Source: Leuctra nigra (taxonomy: Eukaryota; Arthropoda; Insecta; Plecoptera; Leuctridae). From it: a DNA stretch of 64,000 nucleotides. Below the pieces are notes generated by a model, which was not told the DNA's origin, ran no database searches, and worked only from the letters and a program-made list of their open reading frames with translations. Made by a program: the position numbers and the translations under genes. Location: contig OW203767.1 in assembly GCA_934045905.1 (NCBI GenBank), positions 23,129,073-23,193,072 of the forward strand, read 5' to 3'. The number at the start of each line of letters is the position of its first letter. The first letter of the stretch is position 1. Shown here one piece after another: positions 24,120 to 34,897 of the stretch.

Positions 24120-27100
24120 ATAAACGCCAGCTTGTCGTGTCGCTACTACTCTCGTACACGTGCAAAGCAAATTGTTTTGCTTACACTGAGCACATAAAAT
24201 GCTCTTCATTATTTCCAGAACTGATTCCGGATTTGATTTTTCCAATTCCTTCCAGGCTTCAGTCAGCGACACCGCTCTTATATTCCTGCAAATAGCATTT
24301 TATTATAATAAATATTTCTGCATTCATCAACATTTAAATTGGTAAGTGCGTTGATACATACTGGCGTATGGAGTTCTCGGCGGCTTTCTTCAGTTCGTCG
24401 ACATTGTACAAGACAGCGACGGCCCTCAATTGAGTCACATTCTCGCTGTTAATGATTTTCACCAACGCCGTTGAGCAGGCTGTAGTCAAATCAGGGATGT
24501 CGTACTGGAAATCACAAACTCAATTTTAAAACAAGTAGATAAAATCTAGTAGAGCGGTCGCTCCACGCCAGCCAAGTCATACAGCGCACACTCTCTTATA
24601 AAAAGGCTGGAGCAACCCACTTTTACTGTAAGCATCTAAGTGGCATTTTCAGCCTACTGGATCTTAAAATTGGGAAATCTCACATTGTTGCGAAATATCT
24701 TAATTTCGAGCTATAGCCCACCCTACAGATTTGATTAGTTTGGTTTAATGGCGCGTCAACGACGAGGTTATATTGCGCACATTAATTGTTATATTTAACT
24801 ATGTTTATCATAATTGGAGGGCACGGGGAGGGGGTCGACCTAACGGGCCCGATCCGGGGGAGTCCAGCACTGGTGGGAAGGCCAGGCCGGAATGGGGACG
24901 GACCGGGGGGTGTGAGGATTCGGGCCGGCTGAACCCGATTTCAGGGGGATCACCATCTCGAGGGGGGAGGCCGGCCCGAGGGGACCGCAAATTCAAGGGA
25001 GGGCTTGGTTAGGCCGACCCTGGCTGCTCTTGGTCTGGGCCTCACCACTGATCTGTCCGGCATGGGTAACCCTTACACATGAGCATATGCTCGCCGGCGT
25101 AGCTGCAATGGATCATTGGCCAACACAAACTCCACCACCGCGATAAGGTGACAGCCGTCGGGGGGCCCACCCTACAGCATATACCAAATTTGAGAACCAT
25201 AGGTTACGCTTTTTACGAGCTAGAGGGCCGTGAAAATTATGTTTTAGGGTGGTTTTCATAATTGAGCGAGCGTAGCGAGCGTCACCACGTTACTCTTATG
25301 GCACTTTCTCTGTGTGTTTTTTTTTTTTTTTTTTTTGCCTGCACTGCCCAGGCCAAACCACACAACCAATCGATCTGAAATTTTGCAAACTTACTAACGT
25401 AATCTATGCGGTCTCTGGGATCGTTTTTGAGCGGAATCCTGTGATTGGTTCAAATTTTAGAAAAATTATCTTTTGATTGGTTGGTCCGATCAATTTGAAA
25501 TTTAGCAAAGTCATTGCAACCAACAATATACCTAATCATAAAAATTTACAGCCAAATCCTCCCATTGGTTCAAATTTGAAATCATTTTTCCAGTGATTTT
25601 TGAAATTTAAACTAGAACCGATTGACCGACCAACTAAAAACTTGGCAGGGACATTGGTACCAACAGTTAAGGTATATTTGCCAATTTTCAGTCTAATCTG
25701 TCGTTATTTTTACAAGTTTTTGTCATTTTAGGGACATTTTGCGTGTTGGCTGTCAAATTCACGGCGACTTCGAATCTTCAGTTCAAGGCAAGGTAGTTAG
25801 AGCAGAAAGTTTCAAACGATATGAAACTAATAATTACCGTTCAACAGATTGATCTGATATTGTGTACACATACTAATATCATATCATATGATTGGTCCCA
25901 GGTATATTTTTTGAACGAGATCCTGTGAAAGGTTTATGTAATCGATCAACTTAAAACTTAACAAGGTTATTGGGACCAATATTATTTGGAGATTTTGGAG
26001 ATTTTTATACAAGTCTGTGACGAAATTCAAGAATTATTGGCTTTTAATGACATTTTCGATGAACATAATTTCGATTCGAGGTGTTGCGTGTATCCGTGCT
26101 CGCGCTTCGTGCTCTTTTCAAAAGATTTTGTCATTTTAGCGACATTTTATTCCATAATCTTGAAATATTTGTAAAATTTATACTACATTGCTTTTGCTCC
26201 AAGGCCTGTAGAGCAGCCAAGCAAATCTAGTGGAGCGGTCGCTCCACCCAGCCAAGTCGTACTATACACTCACAGTCACTCAACATACCGTAAATGCCTA
26301 ATAAACTGAGGAGCAGACCAAACACTTTTACTGTCAGCAACAACATGGCATTTTCGGCCTACTGGATCTCAAAATTGGTAAATCTCACATTGTTGCGAAA
26401 TATCTTAATTTCGAGCTATGGCCCACCCCACTACATATACCAAATTTGGGAACAATAGGTTATGCCATTTGCGCGCTAGAGGACCGAGAAAACAGTGAAA
26501 TTACACCACTTTCTGATTCTGAAGATGATGATGATTCTGATGATATCACGAAACGTCGCTATCACCGCCACAGCCTAAACGGCTGAACCGATCGACCTGA
26601 AATTTTTACCACATGTGCACTTTTGGCGTCTGAGGTGCCTTTTTATAAAACCAACAGGAAGCCGCCATTTTGAAACCGGAAGTGACGTCATAACTCAAAA
26701 ACGTCATATATCTAAAACGCCTGTACCGATTGCAACTGAACTAGCTCCTGCGTATTCATTCTGCTATTTATTTGAAAAATCAATTGTGAAAAATGAATAA
26801 ATAAATTAATGGTACCGGAAATGGCGGCAGGAACCACTAAATGAAACCGGAAGTGACGTCATATATTACAAACGGCATGACCGATTTTACGGAAATATAG
26901 GGATTAGGAATTCAGATGGTCGTTCATGAAGGTATCAACTAGATAAAACTAGATTGTTTTCTTATTACCTATACCGGAATTCGGCCGCTATTTCAAAACC
27001 GGAAGTGACGTCATGTATCGAAAACGGCTGGATCGATTATAACGAAACTTAAGCTATTCTTCTTGGATAATCATTTTCATCTTATACCAAACGCAACTTT

Positions 27101-30100
27101 TCATAGTAACCAAATCGGTTGAGGCGTATTTTTTTAAAGAAATTAGTCCCTGCTCGGACATGTGCTACAAGCTGTATGAATAAACTAACAAAAGAAGTGA
27201 TATCCCAGAAAAAACACTCCGTGTAAAAATACCAGCCAAGTCTCTTTAACTATAAAAAAAAATAGACGAAATCTAAAAATTCAGCACTGAAAAGGAGTGA
27301 TATCAAAAAAGGAGCCAAGTCAACGAATTTTCCAAATTTTAATCGTACCATTGAAATAAAAATATCAACCCCCGAGAAATACTTAAAAAAAGGACTTGGC
27401 GCATCGTTTTTTTAAAGACATTTTTCTATTCTTAAGCTTATGCCACTCACATACTACGTAGTTCAGAAATGCCTAGAAAAATTGGGACAAAACTTTCAAA
27501 TTAAATATTGAACATTCTGTAAAATATTTTAAATTTAAATATAAGTACGCAAAGAATCATAGCATTGTCTTACAAGCAATAAATACAGAACAGTTGTGTT
27601 TGTGATTGGTAGGTACCTATAGTTTTGTGGGTACATCAACATACCTACTACAGCATTATACTTTGAACCTTCTCGCCGTGTAATTAATTGCTATTAATTA
27701 ACATTTTATACCAAAAAAATTCATAAATTACATAACGTATTACTTTAGATAAAAATCTAGTCAGTAATTATTTGAGCAGCATGGCTCAGTGCACTAGTCA
27801 CTTATACAAATCTCATTGACGGCCTTCTTGTAATGAGCGCTTTCGCTATTTCCCTCAGTCACGATATTGAGAAGTATGATTGATTAATATGACCCTAGAA
27901 ATAGTGGCAATAACGAATAGACTAGGCCGCTTCCGTTTATTCGTTATTCGTTTATCCGTTTATTTCCTCTGAATATTGACAAAATACCAAAACTGCCAGT
28001 AGGTAAGAGTACTAGTTATATTAAAACGTAGTATGATTCGTCGATAATGAATGTGATATACTCAGGAAAATATACTTGTAGAGTTCTTCCTATACTGTTA
28101 GGATAGAAAAGTGTCTTTAAAAAAACGATGCGCCAAGTCCTTTTTTTAAGTATTTCTCGGGGGTTGATATTTTTATTTCAATGGTACGATTAAAATTTGG
28201 AAAATTCGTTGACTTGGCTCCTTTTTTGATATCACTCCTTTTCAGTGCTGAATTTTTAGATTTCGTCTATTTTTTTTTATAGTTAAAGAGACTTGGCTGG
28301 TATTTTTACACGGAGTGTTTTTTCTGGGATACAATTTACAGCAGACAATTTATTGTATTTATTAATACATTTATTAATACAATTTATTAATTTATTGTAA
28401 ATTTGTAGAAAATTTACAATTAAACTAGCGCATATCAAATAGATTGCAGTACGAATGCCAAATCCTCCAATAGGTAGTTTAAATAATATCTTCTGATTGG
28501 TCAACAATCAAAATGTTTTGCATGGTGATAAAGACCAACATAATCTAAAATTTTACACACTCTAAGCCCAATCAGTGAAGTATTAATTGTCATTTTACGA
28601 GTTTAGTATGGGTTGTCAAAAGCTGGAAAAAGTATGTAGGAAAGTCACGACACAATGGATCTGATATTCATCCAGAGTATTTATATGGAGATTGTAAAGT
28701 TGCAAAGAAAATCGTCTTGTGACGTGTCGTGTATCGTGACTGGGGATGTTGCATGTTCTGTGCTCGCTCATCAACGCGTTACACTGAGCGTTTTCCTAGT
28801 CTTAGTAGTAGGTTGGAGCTAAAATCCGGTAAACAGGGGCCTCATTCTACAACTCCATTGCTGGTCGCCTAGCAATTTCTTCCATAAGATTAACATTTAA
28901 ATAATTGCTAGGCGACCAGCAATGTAGTTGTAGAATGAGGCCCCAGGCCACAGCCTAAAAGGCTCAACCGATTAATCTCAAATTTTTACCATGTTTATGC
29001 ACTTTTGGCGTCTGATTTAACCTCACCCCCATGACTTTTTATGTGCCGCCAATTTAAAAGCGGCTTCATAGCCGCTTCATAAAGCGACTTCATATCTCAA
29101 AAACGATTGAACCGATCGGAACGAAATTTGCGCCAAACGATTCAGACGGTCATCTATATGGAACATCCTTCCATGAAATATAAATGTATTATTACTGAAA
29201 CCGGAAATGACGTCATAAATATGCAAAATTTAACTTAAATCACTTCTTATTTCAATAACTTACATATTCAGAAGGCTTATAATGATACATAACATTTATA
29301 TATGTATATTCTAGGTGGAAGTGATTTCAGACGCCATTTTGAAAACTGGAAGTGATGCCATATCTCGCAAATGGCTGGACCAATTAGAACAATACTTTCG
29401 CAATTCTTCATGGAATATAATTTTAAGCATTATCGCATCAAATGCAACTTTCATTTGTAATCAATTCGGAAATAGAGTTTGTCTTTTAAGTTGTACCTAT
29501 GAATATGCTAAAAAAAAGAAGTGATATCCCAAAAAAAACACTTCGTGTAAAAAAGGGAGCCCATTGTCTCTTCAATTAAGAAAAAAATAACGAAATCTAA
29601 AATTCAGCACTGAAAAGTAGTAATATCAAAAAATGGGTCAAGTCAAAAATATTTAAAAATCAAAAAAATACTTGGCGCATCGTTTTTCCTTTTTAATAGG
29701 TATTTTATAGATATAGGTATAGGTACATTGATTTCTGGCCTACACGTCTAGCGCTGAATTTTTGATTTCGATATTTTTTTCTTAGTTGAAGAGACTTGGC
29801 TGCCTTTTTTTACACGGAGTGTTTTTCCTGACATATTTACGACGAGAGTCGACTGGTTATTTGGTATACATAAATGTTTTGCCCTAAACATGATTTAATA
29901 TGATATGATTATGTCCTGAAGCATGGGCGTAGGAGGCGACCCCCTACAGGGTCCCCCCTTTATGGGGATAATATCTACCTTATCAGCAGCTCCCAAAAGG
30001 TCCAGCATCAGATCCTTGTTGAGTTCGCTGTTGTCTTCCAAGCATCCCGAGTAGATGAATCTCAACAACATCTTCATCACCGCCCCCTCGATGTCCTCGA

Positions 30101-31368
30101 TCACGATCTCACCACTGTTGGACTCTGCCATGTCAGCTTTCAACATGGCGGCGAAGACAGGGCTGCGACTTGCAAGGATGCACTTGTGAGCTTTCAGGGA
30201 TTTCCCGTCAACCATCAGAGTGACGTCAGAGAAGTCTCCGTCCTTGAGAAGCTGGAGGTAGTTTGCTGACATGGTCTGGAAGAAAGTGCATCAGAATGAA
30301 TCATTCAAATACAAACATGGTCACTTCTCACTTCTAAGTAAGGTTTTTTGCACAAAAATAATTGATCTAGCTTAGCCAGCGTCTCCATTCTGCACTTTTG
30401 GACACTTTCTTTATTTTTTTGTTATCTGTTTAGACGCCACCACAGGTCACATTGTTTTTCCAATCTAGCTGAAATTTTGCACACATCATTTCATTTGCAA
30501 CAAATACCTATAAGTAGAGACTCAAAGAGAGCTGTGGATTATAGTAATCTTTTCGCCATGTCCTTTGGTGTGAAAGCTTTGAAAGTTTTCAAACGTGAAA
30601 GTTTTTGCATTATTTGACTAGAGGAGGTCAGCTGGCGTATGGCGTTTATTATGAGATATTGTATGAAGTTGCAGTCAAATCTTCATATTTGGTTTGCACT
30701 TTGGGTTGTCCGTAACGGTCCGTAACTCGGAGATCGGTTGTCTTCGCGAAAAACGAACAGTAAATGATATGAAAAACGTTTCTAGTATAATCACTCCGTT
30801 AATCATATCTCTGATACTCTGGTTATCATTCTGTTCTCATACTGATTACTATACAGTCCTGTGTTAGAGAATAAATAAACAAATCTACGTTTGCATCACC
30901 TACCTGTGAGCGCTCGGAAATATGCTTCAACCTATTATCAACTTCAACATGCCAGATAGTACAATCAAACACGGCTTTTACAATCTGACTGCTATAGGAC
31001 GCATCCAGACGGAATCCCCATCCCTGTTCTTGAACGAAAGTGTCAGCACCGATCATCATTTCACATTTTTTATGTGGACCATAATTCAACGTTAATTTGC
31101 CACGAGGAAAAGAATCATATCTTGATATAAACTGGAGGTACAGACTCCATTGTTTTCTAGAATTACTGATATCTGTTGTTGCTGTCATTGCTAGGCAAGC
31201 CTCTAACTGTCCAATGTAGAACGGAGAAGATCTGATGAGGTTGTTATCAGTCTTTCTATCGAGTGTCCATTTGACGGAATACTTCTTCACGACACATTCC
31301 GTGCTGCACCAATCAGAACACTTCACTTGAGTTGGTCCATCAACAGATAAAGACTCCATTTGGGACAT
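24099..31368 (-). CDS. BATH copy 2: MATH-BTB (SPOP-like) protein, 363 aa
   Basis: Exons on the minus strand: 30904-31368 (MATH, start ATG), 29979-30275 (BTB), 24362-24504 (BACK/3-box) and 24099-24285 (stop TGA). Introns have GT-AG borders and phases 0, 0 and 2. MATH spans about residues 28-145 and keeps QGWGF at 115-119; SPOP uses W131 and F133 of the equivalent motif to bind substrates. BTB is about 160-254 (KAHKCILASRSPVF at 183-196) and the BACK/3-box about 255-320. By family it should be a CUL3 ubiquitin-ligase substrate adaptor; that role is inferred. Cysteines lie at 17, 21 and 25, and a cysteine-rich tail (CAQCK...CTC) at 333-345. The third intron is 5.5 kb of nested repeats. The last eight or so residues (GVYQHGIRF) come from an adjoining LINE. 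Confidence 0.9.
24729..25165 (+). mobile_element. GC-rich SINE-like retroposon with 12-bp target duplication
   Basis: CCCACCCTACAG stands on both sides (24717-24728 and 25166-25177), a long perfect target duplication typical of LINE-mobilised insertions. Removing the insert restores family A continuity. Shared words with copies at 33905-34140 (minus) and 50001-50360 (plus) include GGCGCGTCAACGACGAGG, TTATATTGCGCAC and GGGGGATCACCATCTCGAGG. I do not see clear pol III A and B boxes, so the class is inferred from the duplication alone. Confidence 0.7.
25262..28799 (+). mobile_element. Helitron family B, copy B1, interrupted by A2
   Basis: It starts TTGAGCGAGCGTAGCGAGCG after CATAA. It ends with hairpin CGCTCATCAACGCGTTACAC then TGAGCGTTTTCCTAG at 28799, followed by T. 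The two flanks rejoin the family A sequence (CATAA, then TCTTAGTAGTAGG), as in A4 at 56565-56595. Insertion therefore fell between A and T, the Helitron rule. The body has tandem pieces around CCTGTGATTGGTTCAAATTT (25370-25980). A2 (26227-28328) is inserted in it. No helicase frame remains. Confidence 0.7.
26227..28328 (-). mobile_element. Helitron-like family A, copy A2, inside B1
   Basis: Minus-strand 5' end TCCCAGAAAAAACACTCC at 28328. A 1.1-kb hairpin at 27204-28328 has arms of about 220 bp. Units with GGAAGTGACGTCAT (26670-27015) carry CRE, ETS and YY1-type words. Then come the conserved block with TTTCGAGCTATGGCCCACCC and the terminal hairpin GTGGAGCGACCGCTCCAC ending CTAG at 26227. Confidence 0.75.
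28836..28944. mobile_element. 109-bp palindromic MITE
   Basis: GGGGCCTCATTCTACAACTC then CATTGCTGGTCGCCTAGCAATT is mirrored at 28898-28944. The arms are about 45 bp around a short AT loop. It lies within family A sequence of copy A1. Confidence 0.75.
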
Positions 31369-32275
31369 CTTGTCTTAGCTCGAGGCACAGTTATTTAGTC
31401 TAAGCTCGAAGTAACACTGAACAAGATCTGCAGAGCAGTTAGCAGCGTGACTGATAGCAGAGTACTGCAGGTAAATATGAAAATAGAGATAATACTATGC
31501 CGCCTTATCTTATGTTTGAAGTGATTAGCTAATAATATTGGACACTTAAAGTACTTCCATCAAAAGTCCTTGTTAAATAGACATGCTTCAAATTTTCCTC
31601 AAATACGCCTCAAATTTGCAAATACGATAAGAAAAACATGTGTCACGGGATTAATTTAAGAGATATCTTAAAAGGAAATCTTGAAATTTCCCATAAGATA
31701 ACATGGTGATAAGCTTCAAAATTACAATTATATCTTCTGTAGAAATCGTAATATAAACTACAAAGTAAAAATATTGATTTCATTTTAAGGGCCGTTTTTT
31801 TCAATATTTTAGCCGTTTAAAAATGTGGGGGTACGGGATTAAATAAAGAGTTAAACAAGAATAATACCCTAATTTAGCCAGTTTCTACTAAAGAAACTGC
31901 TTAAAATCAAATCAAGTACTTTATTCGTACTGCATGAAATTAATTAAAATAATTGTAAATTCTTTATAAAATATCGTATTTCTACAAAGTAATCTTATGA
32001 TATTCATCAACAATGCAAAATATAGTTGTATAATATTTATTTCATTGATTTGTAATTTAATTTGTGAGTCACTGACTTGAATTACGTGGACTATCGATGG
32101 TACTACTTTAACACAATTGGTATGTTTTTAACAATATTGATCTAATGACATCCAACACAAAGGCGTATCTAGAGAAAGTTCCATGGAAAAAAATATATTG
32201 TGGTACAACCCCCCCCCCCCCCCCCCTTCCACCCATATAGCCGATGTATATTTAATTAAATTAAGGCTTTCTTAA
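31369..32275. other. 5' flank of BATH copy 2 with a C18 tract
   Basis: It matches 20467-20707 upstream of copy 1 in its first and last parts, and contains the C18 tract at 32209-32226. It presumably holds the promoter, but I see no clear TATA or initiator that I would defend. Confidence 0.5.
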
Positions 32276-32462
32276 GCCCCATTTACACGGTGCAACTTCT
32301 TGTACAACTTCTGTACCACACTTCTGTGTCACACTTCTTGAATGGAAATTAGAACATGTTTTAAGTTCTGTGACAGGAAGTTGCATCGTGTAAATACAAA
32401 ATTGTATGAAAAATGGGAATGTGACACAGAAGTTGTTCAAGAATGCACCGTGTACATGGCGC
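32276..32462. mobile_element. TTAA-type MITE (E8), TTTACACGG family
   Basis: TTAA precedes GCCCCATTTACACGGTGCAAC. The mirrored end GCACCGTGTACATGGCGC is followed by TTTA. Arms carry TTCTTGTACAACTTCTG-type words. Sister of E9 at 20756. Confidence 0.7.
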
Positions 32463-33173
32463 TTTACACATCATTCTGCGTTAACATTCTCACCAGATAT
32501 GACCCAATTCTCATTTACTCACTCATCCACACAACTTATATTTTTTTTCTTACGCCATTTGTTTGTAAAAATTGCCCTGCACCTTCAAATAGGCACGGAC
32601 CTTGTTTAATAGCCTCCACTCCAAGCCGAAGGCTATTAACAAGTATTATGTACTATAAGAAAGGGGCCGTGTACCAAGTTGAACAAAAACACCGCTGAAT
32701 TCAAACACTTACCTCATATTCGTAGTGCTTTTCTAGCCTCCAAATTGGTTTGTTCAGCTGCAAACACATGATACGTTGATGAACGAGCACCGATACACTC
32801 AGCTCCAAACAAGACGGGTCACTTTTAATAAAAATTAACTACAATATACCTACACTAAAAAAACGCTCTGTGTAAAGCGTTGATAAGAGATAAGTTGATG
32901 CCTTTGTATTGCAAGCAAGTTACTGCTCATCATACCTTGGAAAGAGCCGAAACAAAATGAGTCAAAGGACCAGTGATAAAATTGTCAGAAACGTCCTCCA
33001 ATATACATATTTTCAAATACTCATATCCGTAAAACTAAAATATCAGTAACATTTTACCTGAAAACTGACAAAAACACCTAAAATGTTGGACCATGCAAAA
33101 GTGAAGTTTGAAGTTTTAATTTTAATGAATAGCAAGAATCTGTTCAAAAACTATACACGAATGACCGCTCTAA
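32463..33173 (-). mobile_element. Decayed Helitron family B sequence
   Basis: Pieces of the B 3' end on the minus strand (AACGCTCTGTGTAAAGCGTTG at 32870-32890; CGTTGATGAACGAGCACCGATAC near 32774) and body (CCTTGGAAAGAGCCGAAAC at 32935-32953, GGACCATGCAAAAGTGAAG near 33090) are present but disordered. No gene is seen. Confidence 0.45.
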
Positions 33174-33904
33174 AGGCTAGGCCACAATTGTCGTAATGCC
33201 TAATGTTTAATGTTAAGTGTTTAATGCTTAATGTCTAATGTATAAAGGTGGATTCACACGGCCGTTCCAAACTTCGAGTTTGAAACTCAAGTTTGTCAAA
33301 GTTCCGAATCGCCGTTCCAAAAACTCCCGTGTGAACTATGAAAGTTTGAAACTCAATCCTCACAGTTCGAATCTTTTCATAGTTCACACGGGAGTTTTCG
33401 GAACGGCGATTCGGAACTTTGGCAAACTTGAGTTTCAAACTCGAAGTTTGGAACGGCCGTGTGAATCCACCTTAAGGAGGGCCAGAATAGGTTCTTATTT
33501 CAACTGTAGTAGCGCTAGTGTCTCCAGAGCCTCCTGAAGATTTACAGCCTTCATTTGAAACAAAAATCTGCTCTAAAATTAGTAAATTACTTATTTTGTC
33601 TTGTCAAATACATTACTATCTAGTTTAATATTATCTGCCACTTATCTGCAATTTTAAATATTGTTGTTACAAGTTCTGAATTTCTCCACTGCGCAGCAAC
33701 AATAGTAAGTCTTTCTGGTTGGCGTAAGGTTTTTGTCGTAAGAAATGGATTTTATTCAATTCTTATACCACTGTGACTAAACACTAATCACTATTTCATG
33801 TTGTGGCCCATATCACATAAGCCATATCATCCATTTCTCTTAAACACTAAGCACTAAACATTAAACATTAAACATTAAGCATTACGACTATTGTGGCCTA
33901 GCCT
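33174..33904. mobile_element. TTAA-flanked MITE (E5) with TAATGTT arms
   Basis: AGGCTAGGCCACAATTGTCG is mirrored at 33885-33904. The flanks are CTAA on the left and TTAA on the right. Each subterminal arm is a run of TAATGTT / TTAATGCTTAATG-like short repeats. A separate palindrome (E7) is nested inside. Confidence 0.8.
33247..33471. mobile_element. 225-bp near-perfect palindrome (E7) nested in E5
   Basis: GGTGGATTCACACGGCCG starts an arm of about 100 bp that is mirrored up to CGGCCGTGTGAATCCACC. Inner repeats include GTTTGAAACTC and CGTTCCAAA words. The flanks are TAAA on the left and TTAA on the right. Confidence 0.85.
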
Positions 33905-34140
33905 TTAATAACATTAGTGGGTGATAAAAATTTCAGATCGATTGGCCGATCTCCCCCCTCGAGACGGACTTCCCCCCGAATCGGGTCCCACCGGCCCGAA
34001 CCCTCCCACCCCCGGCCTGTCACCATTCTGGCCTGGCCTTCCCCTATGTGCTCTACTTCCCCGGACCGGGCCTCTTTGGTCGACCCCTCCTCAGTCATGA
34101 CCTCGAATGAAACATAAAATTGAATATTAATGCGCAAAAA
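33905..34140 (-). repeat. GC-rich SINE-like repeat, second copy
   Basis: On the minus strand it shares GGGGAGG, GGTCGAC, CGGGCCGGTGGGACCCGATT and flanking TGCGCA words with 24729-25165 and 50001-50360. It is GC-rich against an AT-rich background and truncated at both ends. Open frames within it on both strands are incidental. Confidence 0.6.
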
Positions 34141-34158
34141 ATGACCTCCATAACTTCA

Positions 34159-34253
34159 CTACTTCAACTTCTGAACGTGCTCAATGTAGCTGACCTTGGT
34201 GATCTTACGGGAACCGTGGTATCCAATAAACCAGCCGATGGGTATCAGGCAAT
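34159..34253 (-). other. Unassigned coding-like stretch, possible terminal exon or retrocopy fragment
   Basis: Minus strand, ending in TAG at 34159-34161. It reads about 30 codons with balanced, GC-favouring codon choice: PIGWFIGYHGSRKITK then VSYIEHVQKLK. Upstream it is preceded by AG at 34254-34255 but with a poor pyrimidine tract, so an intron border is doubtful. I do not recognise the protein; it looks like the conserved C-terminus of a small housekeeping protein. It lies downstream of BATH copy 3 on the same strand, and nothing links the two. Confidence 0.3.
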
Positions 34254-34897
34254 CTTATCACTCTTATAATATCTTAACACGGACATTAACATGAAATCAA
34301 CCTTGAACCAATATCTATTGCTCTCATCAAGATTCTAATCTCATTGATTATTTTAGTACTTATTTGAATCCATATCGCAGCAATCCTCATCATTATCAAA
34401 TACAATTGCATTACATACATTAAAGCTTAATAATAAAGATTACCCAAAAAAGACACGCAGGTAAAAATGACCTATTGAATGGATATGTAATGGATAAGTA
34501 AGGATAAGTCTTGAAATAATAAGATGAAATGTGTGGATATCATATTTTTTAAATATCAGCTGACAATCAAATACTTGTCAAAACTAATTAAATTATAATA
34601 TACTATGCTCTGTCATAGAACGTGTCAACACCAACGAGGTTCACCAACTAAGTTCTTGATATGTATTTTATATTTCAAAATACATTTAATTGATAACATT
34701 CAAAATATTTCAGTTGCCATTGTGTCGATGAATTCGTCAAAGGAATGACCGTTTTGACGTACGTCAAGCGACCATATTGAAATGCGAAGAGAATGGTTGG
34801 CGGACCATGGACGTATGGTACAACCTAGCGGCGAAATGTGACACTAGCAGCACTTCGAGCCTCAAGGTTTTCGGCGCGTGTTAGACCGTGGGAATGA
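34254..34897. other. Noncoding 3' flank of BATH copy 3
   Basis: AT-rich, no repeat or gene recognised. The poly(A) signal of copy 3 is not clear; an ATTAAA-type word on the minus strand lies near 34683. Confidence 0.4.

Larger units (their letters stand above)
24546..29830 (-). mobile_element. Helitron-like family A, copy A1, with nested insertions
   Basis: On the minus strand it starts TC (TCAGGAAAAACACTCCGTG near 29830) and ends in the hairpin CGAGCGACCGCTC-type plus CTAG at 24546. The intron of BATH copy 1 has the empty site at 18954/18955 (AAAAT then CATATTTACGACGA). The inner order is a hairpin (29531-29828), CRE/ETS units (28800-29530), helitron B1 (25262-28799), a segment from ACCAAATTTGAG to GGTTTTCATAA (25178-25261), a SINE-like insert (24729-25165) and the CTAG end. 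No coding sequence of its own. Confidence 0.75.

Noticed and set aside
23785..24120. 111-codon plus-strand frame
   Set aside because: It is antisense to the LINE reverse transcriptase fragment and has no motif.
24773..25012. GC-rich open frames on both strands, Gly/Pro/Arg-rich
   Set aside because: They lie in the SINE-like repeat; composition alone keeps all frames open, and other copies are frameshifted.
26650..27050. Possible CRISPR-like spaced repeats
   Set aside because: The spaced GGAAGTGACGTCA words are part of diverged 120-165 bp tandem units in a eukaryotic transposon, not identical direct repeats with unique spacers.
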